From Actinomycetes bacterium (GTDB lineage: Bacteria > Actinomycetota > Actinomycetes > Propionibacteriales > Propionibacteriaceae): a stretch of DNA of 42,440 nucleotides. Location of the stretch: positions 1 to 42,440 of the forward strand of contig JAEZYG010000037.1 in NCBI GenBank assembly GCA_023419175.1, given 5' to 3'. Below, one piece after another: positions 15,293-23,247 of the stretch (its first letter is position 1; every line of letters starts with the position of its first letter). The notes under the pieces are model-generated. The model was not told where the DNA came from. It worked only from the letters and a program-made list of their open reading frames with translations, and ran no database searches. The position numbers were made by a program, and so were the translations under genes.

Positions 15293-17194
15293 TCAGCGAT
15301 CTTCATGCATCAAGCGCACGAGATCATTGGTCAGATCGGAGGTGAGGATATCGGCGACAGTCTGCGGTAAAGCAATCTTCCAATTCGGATAGGCGTCGAT
15401 CGTGCCGGGCATATTCGGTCGTTCCGCCACCATTGCAGCATCGTCGATATTGATGACGACCACCACAGACGGGGCGTCCGAAAGCAGACGATAGCGAGCC
15501 AAGACAGCAGCCTTGATATCGGATTCGTTGATCTGATCTTCTGGCTTATCGGGGTCGATATGAGCCAATTCAGCCAAGGCTCTACGCACCTGAGCGATCT
15601 GATTCCAATCGGCATTTTTCCCGATACGTTTCAGATCTCTTACATCTGATCCAGTCAGCAAACCAGCAACGCTCACCTGGTCATGGGTGGAGCTTGTTCC
15701 GACACCGACAAGGGGGAATTCAGCGATGGGTGTGCGCATGGCTGAGCGGTTGCCCAGCATGCCGATCGCCTCCATCGTCTCGCGAACTCCTTCGGCGACC
15801 GTCCCCATATCTTCGCCGACGATCCAGGCGTCAGCTCTCATCGCTTCAAGACGCAAGATCGCTAAGAGAGCATCGACGGGATAGTAAACATAGACGCCGT
15901 CTGCAGCTCCACCGGCGACAGGAACCCAGTAGAGACGCCACAGTTGCATGACGTGATCCATGCGTAACGATCCCGCATGTTGTAAAGCGGATGAGACCAT
16001 CTCGATGAAGGGGGCGAAATCGCTGGCGATCAATGCCTTCGGGTTGAAGGGGGGAAGTCCCCAGCGTTGTCCTTCGGTGTTATGGGAATCGGGCGGAGCG
16101 CCGATTTCGAAATCGAATTCTAAAAGATCTTGGAAAGCCCAGGCGTCAGCGCTGGAAGCGTCGAAGCCCACAGCGAGATCTGCGATCACGTCAACACCGG
16201 AGGCGCAGGCGTCACGGTATTGAACGTTGGCAGCCCATTGCGCCCATGAATAGAAGTGGACGCGCTCTGCATGAGCGCGGGCGAAGTCGGCGACACCAGC
16301 TGATTCTGGACGACGCAATTCCTCAGGCCAACGTCGCCAGTCGGCGTCTTCCAATTCCTCGGCGATAGCGCACCAGACCGCAAAGCGTTTCAGGTTGAGG
16401 CCTTGCTCTTTGACCCAGGTGCGAAATTCCACGTTTAATTCGTCTTTGGTGGCAGCCCAGATGCGCTCAAGAGCTTCTTTTTTCAACGCCCAGACGGCGT
16501 CTCGATCGATGATCCTCTCGCTGTTAAGAGCGCGTCCTTGGGCGTCCAGATCGGTAAGATCGACTCGTTCAGCCCCGTAGACCTCTCCGGGTGCGACGTG
16601 GAGAAGGTTCAAAAACAGACGAGATGCCGGCGAATAGGGGGAGGGTTGAGGCCAGGGTGTGGGAGCGACTGCGTGGACGGGGGAGACTTGAACACAGGTT
16701 GCCCCCTGACGGGCTGCCAAACGGCAGATAAGTCCGAGGTCACGGAAATCGCCGATACCCCACGAGGCGCGTGATCGAGCCGCGTAGAGCTGAATCTGCC
16801 AACCCCAGGTGCGGTTGGGAACCTTCAGTTTTTCGGGGGCTGCAATGACGAAACGACGTCGATTGTCGTTCGTATAGAGAATGTGATAGCCGGGGACATC
16901 GACCACACCATGGCATTGGAAGTGATAGCCGTCTTCCAAAATCAAGGTACCGAACAGTTCGGGATGCCAGCGTCCCGGCGTGCAGACGATAGGGGCATCT
17001 GCAACGCTGTTCTCGTTGTCTGAGGGGAAAGAGGTGGCCACTTTTTCCAAGGTCGCGGTCGGGGTGTCGATCCATGTACCTGCCGTGTTGTAATAGCCAA
17101 ACGAGACACCATGAGGGGCGAGGCGTTCGATCAGTGCACCGCGATGCGGATCTCCTTGAGCTTCGGGTGGTAGCTGAAGCTGAGGGGTGGTCAC
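15293..17194 (-). CDS. malQ: 4-alpha-glucanotransferase (amylomaltase, GH77)
   Basis: The 633-residue enzyme is the longer actinobacterial form, with an N-terminal extension domain (~1-130) before the GH77 barrel. It shows ASWGIGDFRDL, SPYSPASRLFLN, the conserved ADLAVGFDASSADAW and GAPPDSHNTEGQRWGLPPFNP loop, the nucleophile D413 in LRMDHVMQLWR and the acid/base E461 in IVGEDMGTV. It transfers alpha-1,4-glucan segments in maltodextrin and glycogen metabolism. AAGGAGG six bases upstream selects GTG 17194. A small hairpin (17214-17232) lies in its leader. The gene is divergent from a small secreted-protein gene. Confidence 0.93.
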   Translation of the reverse strand: MTTPQLQLPPEAQGDPHRGALIERLAPHGVSFGYYNTAGTWIDTPTATLEKVATSFPSDNENSVADAPIVCTPGRWHPELFGTLILEDGYHFQCHGVVDVPGYHILYTNDNRRRFVIAAPEKLKVPNRTWGWQIQLYAARSRASWGIGDFRDLGLICRLAARQGATCVQVSPVHAVAPTPWPQPSPYSPASRLFLNLLHVAPGEVYGAERVDLTDLDAQGRALNSERIIDRDAVWALKKEALERIWAATKDELNVEFRTWVKEQGLNLKRFAVWCAIAEELEDADWRRWPEELRRPESAGVADFARAHAERVHFYSWAQWAANVQYRDACASGVDVIADLAVGFDASSADAWAFQDLLEFDFEIGAPPDSHNTEGQRWGLPPFNPKALIASDFAPFIEMVSSALQHAGSLRMDHVMQLWRLYWVPVAGGAADGVYVYYPVDALLAILRLEAMRADAWIVGEDMGTVAEGVRETMEAIGMLGNRSAMRTPIAEFPLVGVGTSSTHDQVSVAGLLTGSDVRDLKRIGKNADWNQIAQVRRALAELAHIDPDKPEDQINESDIKAAVLARYRLLSDAPSVVVVINIDDAAMVAERPNMPGTIDAYPNWKIALPQTVADILTSDLTNDLVRLMHEDR

Positions 17195-17213
17195 CTATTC
17201 CTCCTTATAACAT

Positions 17214-17232
17214 GGCTTCGTGGCGCGAAGCC
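17214..17232 (-). other. Hairpin in the malQ leader region
   Basis: GGCTTCG (17214-17220) and CGAAGCC (17226-17232) form a perfect 7-bp stem with a 5-base loop just upstream of the malQ ribosome-binding site. No T-run follows. Its role is unknown. Confidence 0.35.
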
Positions 17233-17292
17233 TTCCCTATTGTGCATGAAGGTATGAAAATTTTATAACTTACCCCGCGCTATTCCTCTGAA

Positions 17293-17321
17293 TGTTACTC
17301 TCGGATTAGATCAGCTATAGA
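17293..17321 (+). promoter_or_regulatory. Possible promoter of the small secreted-protein gene
   Basis: TGTTAC (17293-17298) and TATAGA (17316-17321) are separated by 17 bases and lie 32 bases before ATG 17354. Both hexamers are imperfect. Confidence 0.3.
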
Positions 17322-17353
17322 GGTAGTTGACTCTTAACCGAAAGGGGAACGCG

Positions 17354-17959
17354 ATGAGGCTTTCCAAAGTTTTGGCTGTTGCATCTTCAATAGGGGTGGT
17401 GCTCGCTTGTGCTCCTGTTGCCGAAGCTATCTCTCCTGCTAATCGTCTAGATACTGCGATAGGGAGAGCTAATCCCTATGTGTCTCAAGAAGTGATCGAC
17501 AATCTTCCGTCTTCTGTCTTGGATAGATCTGATATATGGATTGACCCAACAGTTAGTGTCGATACTGTATGGCTTACCCCTGAAGGGGATGTGATTCCAG
17601 ATCAAAATATCTCTGCGAAGTCGGTTTCTGCTATTCGGCAGAATAGATGGACAGCTGTTTCTCCTGCTTTTACCTCAGGTGTTGAAGTGAAAAGCAATGA
17701 GGGATATATCGGTCTGGACAGCAATACAACGATAACTTATCATCGCACCACAGATTCTAATTCAGGGGGAACATCATGCTGGACTGTAAAGCATTTTGTT
17801 CCAAAGATTCCTACAGTTTCTGATTGGCAGGAAGAATGGACGGGAGCTGGTTGTGCTGATGGAAGCAAATCGGTTTCGTGGGGAAAAATTGCGGCAGTGC
17901 CATCTGTAAAACTCTCTAACAACGGCCATATTGGATGGGCAGGAGAGTTTTACATCTGA
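17354..17959 (+). CDS. Small secreted protein of unknown function
   Basis: The 201-residue product starts MRLSKVLAVASSIGVVLACAP, a signal peptide probably cut near AEA-IS (residue ~26). I recognise no domain in the mature part. It contains two cysteines (in SCWTV and AGCAD) that could pair, many Ser/Thr/Asn residues, and hydrophobic-tryptophan strands near the end (HIGWAGEFYI). AAAGGGGA upstream supports ATG 17354 over an in-frame start at 17327. Codon use is more AT-rich than in neighbouring genes, which hints at recent acquisition or low expression. The next gene, a small membrane protein, begins 58 bases on and could be co-transcribed. Confidence 0.6.
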   Translation: MRLSKVLAVASSIGVVLACAPVAEAISPANRLDTAIGRANPYVSQEVIDNLPSSVLDRSDIWIDPTVSVDTVWLTPEGDVIPDQNISAKSVSAIRQNRWTAVSPAFTSGVEVKSNEGYIGLDSNTTITYHRTTDSNSGGTSCWTVKHFVPKIPTVSDWQEEWTGAGCADGSKSVSWGKIAAVPSVKLSNNGHIGWAGEFYI

Positions 17960-18017
17960 TCTTGTAAGTGGTGTGGTGCGCAGTGCGACTCTACGCCTCT
18001 GTATCTAGGAGGAGATT

Positions 18018-18446
18018 ATGAGGACGAAGCGAACAATCGCCATCGCGGTGGCTCTGTTCATCATCTCCGTTCTTCTTGGCAATCTGCAAAGAATGGATAT
18101 CGGGCTTGTCAACACTGATATAGGCGTTAACCTCTGCAACTCTCTCGCCCGATGGGCTCTGTACTGCGCGGCTTTCCTCGCCGGTATCGCCATCGTGACA
18201 GGCACCGATAAGGATGGGATGGGACGGCTTCGTGTCAGCGACAAGGCGGCGTGGATTGCGGGAGGATTTCTTACCATCAGCTTGATCGTCAACGCCTTCT
18301 ATGATTTCAAAGTTTTCTCTATCAGCGCTGACGGTGGAAGCGTGCCTGTCACTATAGGGACACTGCTTGCCAGTTATTGCTTGGCTGCCATCCAGATCGC
18401 TTCTCTTGGCGTCATCGCTATCCGATTGGCTTTGAGTAAACGCTGA
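18018..18446 (+). CDS. Small four-helix membrane protein, unknown function
   Basis: The 142-residue protein has four hydrophobic segments (about residues 7-25, 42-62, 75-95 and 112-138) with short charged loops, and starts with a basic MRTKR. The overall shape recalls small DUF2975-like membrane proteins, but no diagnostic motif was seen. GGAGGAG three bases before ATG 18018 is a strong ribosome-binding site. No function can be assigned. Confidence 0.6.
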   Translation: MRTKRTIAIAVALFIISVLLGNLQRMDIGLVNTDIGVNLCNSLARWALYCAAFLAGIAIVTGTDKDGMGRLRVSDKAAWIAGGFLTISLIVNAFYDFKVFSISADGGSVPVTIGTLLASYCLAAIQIASLGVIAIRLALSKR

Positions 18447-18522
18447 ACATCTCCTTTCAGCATTGGACGATCTCAGGTAGTCTGGGGTTCCTTGTTGTCT
18501 GTGAAATGTTGGGGGAAAACCG

Positions 18523-20277
18523 GTGAGTCAATCGGCGATCGAACAGCTCTCACCGGCTTTCCCTCAACGCGCTCCGTGGGGTACGGCTGCTAAATTGCGA
18601 GCGTGGCAGCTAGCCGCTCTCGAACAGTACCAACGAGACCAGCCACGCGATTTTCTTGCAGTCGCCACACCTGGAGCGGGCAAGACAACTTTCGCTTTGC
18701 GTATCGCAGGGGAATTGCTTGCGAATCGCACTGTTGAGAAGGTGATCGTCGTCTGTCCTACCGAACATCTCAAAGTGCAGTGGGCAGAAGCGGCAGCCAG
18801 AGTGGGAATCCATCTCGATCCTGGTCTTGGTGGACATAGCAGAAACGGACGAGCTCGAAGTTATGACGGTCTAGCGGTCACCTATGCCGGGGTGGCGGCG
18901 AAGGTATGGCATTACGCAGGCTGGGTGCAAAATTTTAGGACTTTGGTGATCTTTGATGAGATCCATCATGCAGGAGACGCTCTTAGCTGGGGAGAAGCAG
19001 TTCTAGAAGCATTTGAACTCGCCACGCGGCGTCTTGCCCTGACAGGGACTCCTTTCCGTAGCGATGATAATCCGATCCCTTTTATCTCCTATGAGATCTT
19101 GGACGGGGGAGTGAAGCAATCGCGTCCAGATTATTCCTATACCTATGCGGACGCCCTATCCGATCATGTCGTGCGTCCAGTTCTCTTCATGTCCTATGGC
19201 GGGCCGATGCGATGGAAGACGAAAGCCGGAGATGAGCTGGCATGCGATTTAGGAGAACCTCTGCCGAAAGATCTCACCTCTCAGGCATGGCGTACCGCTC
19301 TCGATCCCCACGGACAATGGATCAACGCCGTTCTTCAAGCCGCCGATCTACGCCTTAATGAGGTGCGGCGACATATTCCCGATGCGGGAGGATTGGTGAT
19401 CGCATCCAATCAATCTCAGGCGCGATCCTATGCTCGCCTTTTGGAGAAGATCAGCGGGGAAAAACCCGTCGTCGTCCTATCGGACGATCAAAAAGCTTCC
19501 TTAAAGATCGACTCTTTTTCTGCTGGTCAGCAAAGGTGGATGGTTGCCGTCCGAATGGTCTCAGAAGGGGTGGATATCCCGAGATTAATGGTTGGTGTCT
19601 ATGCGACAGCAACTCAAACCCCATTATTTTTCGCCCAGGCGGTGGGACGTTTTGTGCGCACCCGCAGACGCGGCGAGTTGGCGACTGTCTTTGTCCCCAA
19701 TGTGCCGGTGATCTTGGCTCATGCTGCCGCTTTGGAAAAGCAGAGGGATCACGTCATTGGAAAAAAGAGGGATAGTGAGGATCTGTGGAGTGAAGAAGAA
19801 GTCTTATTGAGACAGGCTCAACAAGAACGAACGACCCCTTCTGTCGATGAGGGAAGTTTTGAACTTGTCGAATCAAATGCTGTTTTTGATCATGCCCTTT
19901 TTGATTCCCAGGATTATGGTTTGGTAGCTGAACCGCATTCCCAAGATGAAGCGGACTATCTGGCTTTACCTGGTATGGTCGATGCCGCTCAGCTTCCCTC
20001 CTTGCTGGCAGAGCGCCAGAGGCGACAGATGAGACGCCAGGAAAGGCGCGACCGTAAAGAGAGAATTCCGCGAGAAGAAATTCTCTATCGGCAGCTTGCT
20101 GACAAGCGTAAACGTCTCAATTCTTTGGTATCTCAATACGCTAGGATCTCAGGCCGCCCGCACAGCCACGTCCATGCTGATCTGAGGCGTCAATGCGGTG
20201 GACCTGCCCTCGCTCAATGCGAAGTGGCTCACGTTGATGAGCGTATCGCAATGATCTTGCAGTGGCTTGGACGATAA
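18523..20277 (+). CDS. SF2 DEAD/DEAH-type helicase (type III restriction subunit-like)
   Basis: The 584-residue protein has both RecA-like halves of a superfamily 2 ATPase. Visible motifs are Walker A ATPGAGKTTFALRIAGEL (residues ~48-65), IVVCPTEHLKVQW (Ia), VIFDEIHHAGD (DEIH box), LTGTPFRSDDNPIPF (III), VRMVSEGVDIPRLMVGV (V) and FFAQAVGRFVRTRRRGELATVF (VI). This set is typical of the ResIII/UvrB-like group found widely in actinobacteria as a solitary putative DNA/RNA helicase. The C-terminal ~150 residues are charged and Arg/Gln/Glu-rich. No methyltransferase or nuclease lies beside it, so a restriction role is unlikely. GTG 18523 has a purine run (GGGGG, 18511-18515) upstream. Confidence 0.85.
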   Translation: MSQSAIEQLSPAFPQRAPWGTAAKLRAWQLAALEQYQRDQPRDFLAVATPGAGKTTFALRIAGELLANRTVEKVIVVCPTEHLKVQWAEAAARVGIHLDPGLGGHSRNGRARSYDGLAVTYAGVAAKVWHYAGWVQNFRTLVIFDEIHHAGDALSWGEAVLEAFELATRRLALTGTPFRSDDNPIPFISYEILDGGVKQSRPDYSYTYADALSDHVVRPVLFMSYGGPMRWKTKAGDELACDLGEPLPKDLTSQAWRTALDPHGQWINAVLQAADLRLNEVRRHIPDAGGLVIASNQSQARSYARLLEKISGEKPVVVLSDDQKASLKIDSFSAGQQRWMVAVRMVSEGVDIPRLMVGVYATATQTPLFFAQAVGRFVRTRRRGELATVFVPNVPVILAHAAALEKQRDHVIGKKRDSEDLWSEEEVLLRQAQQERTTPSVDEGSFELVESNAVFDHALFDSQDYGLVAEPHSQDEADYLALPGMVDAAQLPSLLAERQRRQMRRQERRDRKERIPREEILYRQLADKRKRLNSLVSQYARISGRPHSHVHADLRRQCGGPALAQCEVAHVDERIAMILQWLGR

Positions 20278-20327
20278 CGGTTGCATAATTGTTGGATATC
20301 TAGGCTGATATCTGGACTCATCTCGTC

Positions 20328-20333
20328 TATGCT
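20328..20333 (+). promoter_or_regulatory. Candidate -10 hexamer of leaderless DEAD-box helicase mRNA
   Basis: TATGCT lies exactly 6 bases before GTG 20340. The intervening GAGGCG could act as a weak ribosome site but is too close to the start codon, so a leaderless transcript is the better reading. Confidence 0.45.
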
Positions 20334-20339
20334 GAGGCG

Positions 20340-22166
20340 GTGCCTGATTCCACGTCCTGTGATGCCCTTGATAGTGGCGAGATCTCCCAAGCCTCATTTG
20401 ATTTCGATCTTCCCTCTGTGATTACTGACGCGATTGTAGAGTGTGGATTTACCACTCCCACCCCCATTCAACAGCAGGCTATCCCTGCTTTGCTCAGCGG
20501 ACGCGATGTGCTTGGTCTAGCTCAAACGGGCACAGGTAAGACAGCGGCCTTCGGTATTCCCGCCTTAGCTCGTCTTGACTATGACGCCTATCCTCAAGCG
20601 CTCGTTTTGGCTCCTACTCGGGAGTTGGCGATGCAGGATTCCGCCTCGATCAGTTCATTTGCTACCAAGATGGACATTACGATCGTCACTGTCTATGGAG
20701 GTTCTCCCTACGGGCCTCAATTGGCGAAATTGAAGCGCGGCGCCCATATCGTCGTGGGGACGCCCGGACGTATCATCGATCATATTGAACGTGGTTCACT
20801 TGATCTGTCTCGTCTCAAGCTCGTCGTTTTAGATGAAGCGGACGAGATGTTGACGATGGGATTCCAGCAGGAAGTCGAGACTATCTTGGCCGCCACTCCC
20901 GATGAAAAGCAGATGGCTTTATTCTCTGCCACCATGCCGAAGTCGATCCGCCATCTTGCCGATACCTACTTGAAAGATCCGATCCGTATCTCGGTGAAGG
21001 CGTCGACCGCCACCCCGTCCACAACGAATCAGCGTTTCGTCACCGTTCCCCATGCGAGGAAATTGGAAGCTCTTGCCCGTATCATCGAGGTGGAAGACCA
21101 CGATGCGATGATCGTTTTTTGTAAGACGAAAGCCTCCACTGAAGATCTGGCAGAATCCCTTGTTAAGCGCGGTTTTAAGGCGGCTGCGATCAATGGGGAT
21201 ATGCCTCAATTAGCTCGGGAACGCACCATCGAACAGATGAAGAAGAAAATGATCGATATCGTGGTGGCGACCGATGTGGCTGCGCGCGGAATCGATATCG
21301 AGCGCATCACGCATGTCATCAACTACGATATCGCTCACGATGGGGAATCCTATGTCCATCGCATTGGACGTACTGGACGCGCGGGGCGTAGTGGAGAGGC
21401 GATTTCGTTCATCACGCCTAAAGAGAAGAGACGCCTAGCCTGGATTGAAAAGGCCACTCGTCAACCGATGACTGAAATGCATGTCCCCACCGCTGGAGAG
21501 GTCAATGCTCACAGGGTGAACTCGTTCAATGAGCAGATTGCATCGGCGTTGCAATCCGATCAAATTGATCAATTTATCGATTTGGTGCAGGGATATCTCG
21601 AGGCTCATGAATCCGATTCAGCGATATCTGTCGCTGCTGCTTTGGCAGTTATGGCCCACGGGGGTAAGCCTTTATTGCTCGACGCTGATCGTGACGATTG
21701 GTCGAAAAAGTCGAAGCGCGCCCAGCGTGAGGATAGTCTCGACGATTGGTCCTGGTGGCGATTGGATATCGGGCATCGCAATAGAGTCCGTCCAGCTCAG
21801 ATCGTTGGCGCTTTGGTCAATGAGGGAGGATTGAATCGCAATGAATGTGGACGTATCGATATTCACAGCGATTACAGCGTTATTCAATTGCCGACCGATC
21901 TAGACGAGACTGTTCTTGAATCGCTGAAAGGTACAAAAATCGCTGGACGATTGATCCGTCTGCGCCCGTGGAGAAGGGAGCGTCACAGCGATGACCGTCA
22001 CCCTGTCAGAGCGGATAAGACCCGCAGTGAGATTGAACGTCCGAAGAATCGAAAAGCGCGCAGGGCTGAGAAATTCGCAGAATCGGGAGCAAAACGCAGG
22101 CGTCGAGATGACGAGTGGGTTCCTAGGAAGACGAAGAAGAACCGCTCCTCTAAAAAATACCGTTAG
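20340..22166 (+). CDS. DEAD-box ATP-dependent RNA helicase (DeaD/CsdA-like)
   Basis: The 608-residue protein has the full DEAD-box set: Q motif TPTPIQQQAIPAL, Walker A AQTGTGKTAAFG, PTRELA, TPGRIIDH, VLDEADEMLTMGF, FSATMP, ATDVAARGIDIERITHVINYD and YVHRIGRTGRAGR. Residues ~480-550 resemble a DbpA-type RNA-binding domain (VNEGGLNRNECGRIDIHSDYSVIQLP), and the tail is rich in Arg/Lys. This architecture is that of DeaD/CsdA, which unwinds structured RNA in ribosome assembly, mRNA decay and cold adaptation. The stop codon TAG is part of a -10-like hexamer for the next gene. Confidence 0.92.
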   Translation: MPDSTSCDALDSGEISQASFDFDLPSVITDAIVECGFTTPTPIQQQAIPALLSGRDVLGLAQTGTGKTAAFGIPALARLDYDAYPQALVLAPTRELAMQDSASISSFATKMDITIVTVYGGSPYGPQLAKLKRGAHIVVGTPGRIIDHIERGSLDLSRLKLVVLDEADEMLTMGFQQEVETILAATPDEKQMALFSATMPKSIRHLADTYLKDPIRISVKASTATPSTTNQRFVTVPHARKLEALARIIEVEDHDAMIVFCKTKASTEDLAESLVKRGFKAAAINGDMPQLARERTIEQMKKKMIDIVVATDVAARGIDIERITHVINYDIAHDGESYVHRIGRTGRAGRSGEAISFITPKEKRRLAWIEKATRQPMTEMHVPTAGEVNAHRVNSFNEQIASALQSDQIDQFIDLVQGYLEAHESDSAISVAAALAVMAHGGKPLLLDADRDDWSKKSKRAQREDSLDDWSWWRLDIGHRNRVRPAQIVGALVNEGGLNRNECGRIDIHSDYSVIQLPTDLDETVLESLKGTKIAGRLIRLRPWRRERHSDDRHPVRADKTRSEIERPKNRKARRAEKFAESGAKRRRRDDEWVPRKTKKNRSSKKYR

Positions 22167-22169
22167 GCT
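22164..22169 (+). promoter_or_regulatory. Candidate -10 hexamer that includes the helicase stop codon
   Basis: TAGGCT begins with the TAG stop of the DEAD-box helicase gene and ends 6 bases before ATG 22176. It is identical to the hexamer before the histidine phosphatase gene. Confidence 0.45.
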
Positions 22170-22175
22170 GCCGTC

Positions 22176-22811
22176 ATGGCCATCTATGCGAGAAAGTCAT
22201 CGATCTTTTGTCGTCAATTCCTCTCGGATATCTTCGTAGCTCTATGGGTTCTCATCTGGTGTCTGATCGCGCGTGTGGTCTATCGATATATCGTCGCCTG
22301 CGCCGCTCCCTTTCGCTCTTTGAGTGAGTCAAGTGGCGATCTCGCTGAAGATTTCACCCATTCTGCACAAGAGATCGGACAGCTCCCTCTTCTCGGACAG
22401 CGTCTTGCAGGTCTTCTTAGCAATACCCATCACAGTCTGATCGCTATGTCCGAGGCTGCTGATCGCTATGTGGTGGCAATCGAGCGGACATCGTGGATAG
22501 CTGCAATCCTTGTCGCCGTTATACCGGTCGCTTTGGTCATCGCGATCTGGTTGCCACGCCGTTATCGTTTTATAAAAGAATCGCGAGCTCTTGTGAGATT
22601 CGTGGACGAACAGCCAGATCTTGATCTGATCGCCTTGAGGGGGCTTGCCCACTTGCCGATGAGCACATTGGCGCAAATCTCGTCCGATCCTGTGGGCAGG
22701 TGGCGCGCTAGGGATCACCTGGTGATTGAGGCTTTGGCATCAGCTCAGCTGAAGCAGGAGGGGATAAGGCTCAAAAGGAGGAATCAGCGCGGACAATCTA
22801 GCGACCTTTAG
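22176..22811 (+). CDS. Membrane protein of unknown function, two predicted helices
   Basis: The 211-residue protein has a hydrophobic helix at residues ~16-42 and a second at ~108-130, with a region between them that is probably outside the membrane. The C-terminal ~80 residues are soluble (RRYRFIKESRALVRFVDEQPDLDLIALRGLAHLPMS is the start of this part) and basic at the end. I recognise no family with certainty. The start is preceded by TAGGCT and 6 bases, with no Shine-Dalgarno, so the transcript may be leaderless. The FKBP gene follows after 22 bases with its own similar hexamer. Confidence 0.6.
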   Translation: MAIYARKSSIFCRQFLSDIFVALWVLIWCLIARVVYRYIVACAAPFRSLSESSGDLAEDFTHSAQEIGQLPLLGQRLAGLLSNTHHSLIAMSEAADRYVVAIERTSWIAAILVAVIPVALVIAIWLPRRYRFIKESRALVRFVDEQPDLDLIALRGLAHLPMSTLAQISSDPVGRWRARDHLVIEALASAQLKQEGIRLKRRNQRGQSSDL

Positions 22812-22821
22812 GTGGGTCGGC

Positions 22822-22827
22822 TAGGGT
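22822..22827 (+). promoter_or_regulatory. Candidate -10 hexamer of leaderless FKBP mRNA
   Basis: TAGGGT lies 6 bases before ATG 22834. The AGGG in it could also act as a short ribosome-binding site if transcription starts further upstream. Confidence 0.4.
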
Positions 22828-22833
22828 TTTCTC

Positions 22834-23205
22834 ATGAGTGAAAAACCTGTAGTTGAACGTGTAGACGGACCTCCTCCCACCGAGCTTGTCATCGTCGATG
22901 AGGTGGTCGGTGATGGAAAGGAAGCGACGAGAGGTTCGCTGATTTCAGTCGATTATGTCGGAGTCTTTTACGATTCCGGTGAGGAATTCGATGCCTCCTA
23001 TAACCGTGGTGAACCTCTTCAATTCACTTTGGGCGTCGGACAGGTCATCAAGGGATGGGATGAAGGCGTTATCGGTATGAAAGTCGGCGGACGACGCAAG
23101 CTCATCATTCCTTCTGACCTGGCCTATGGTAAGCGCGGATTCCCCGGTGCGATCCCTCCGGATGCGGCATTGATCTTCGTATGCGAACTTCGCGACGTGC
23201 TCTAA
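22834..23205 (+). CDS. FKBP-type peptidyl-prolyl cis-trans isomerase
   Basis: The 123-residue protein is a single FKBP domain that speeds proline isomerisation in folding proteins. Hallmarks are VDYVGVFYDSGEEFDASY, PLQFTLGVGQVIKGWDEGV and GMKVGGRRKLIIPSDLAYG, ending ALIFVCELRDVL. There is no signal peptide, so it acts in the cytoplasm. The N-terminal ~20 residues (PPPTELVIVDEVVGDG) are usual for actinobacterial FkbP. A strong hairpin terminator follows. Confidence 0.93.
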   Translation: MSEKPVVERVDGPPPTELVIVDEVVGDGKEATRGSLISVDYVGVFYDSGEEFDASYNRGEPLQFTLGVGQVIKGWDEGVIGMKVGGRRKLIIPSDLAYGKRGFPGAIPPDAALIFVCELRDVL

Positions 23206-23212
23206 ATCGTTG

Positions 23213-23247
23213 GTGAGGGGAGCAATCTCCCCTCACTGTCTTTCTTT
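23213..23247 (+). terminator. Rho-independent terminator after the FKBP gene
   Basis: GTGAGGGGAG (23213-23222) pairs perfectly with CTCCCCTCAC (23227-23236) around a CAAT loop, followed by the T-rich tail TGTCTTTCTTT. The tail reaches the end of the convergent copA gene. Confidence 0.88.

Noticed and set aside
18523..20277. Part of a restriction-modification or phage-defence system
   Set aside because: The helicase resembles type III restriction subunits, but no methyltransferase, nuclease or other defence gene lies next to it; neighbours are housekeeping genes.
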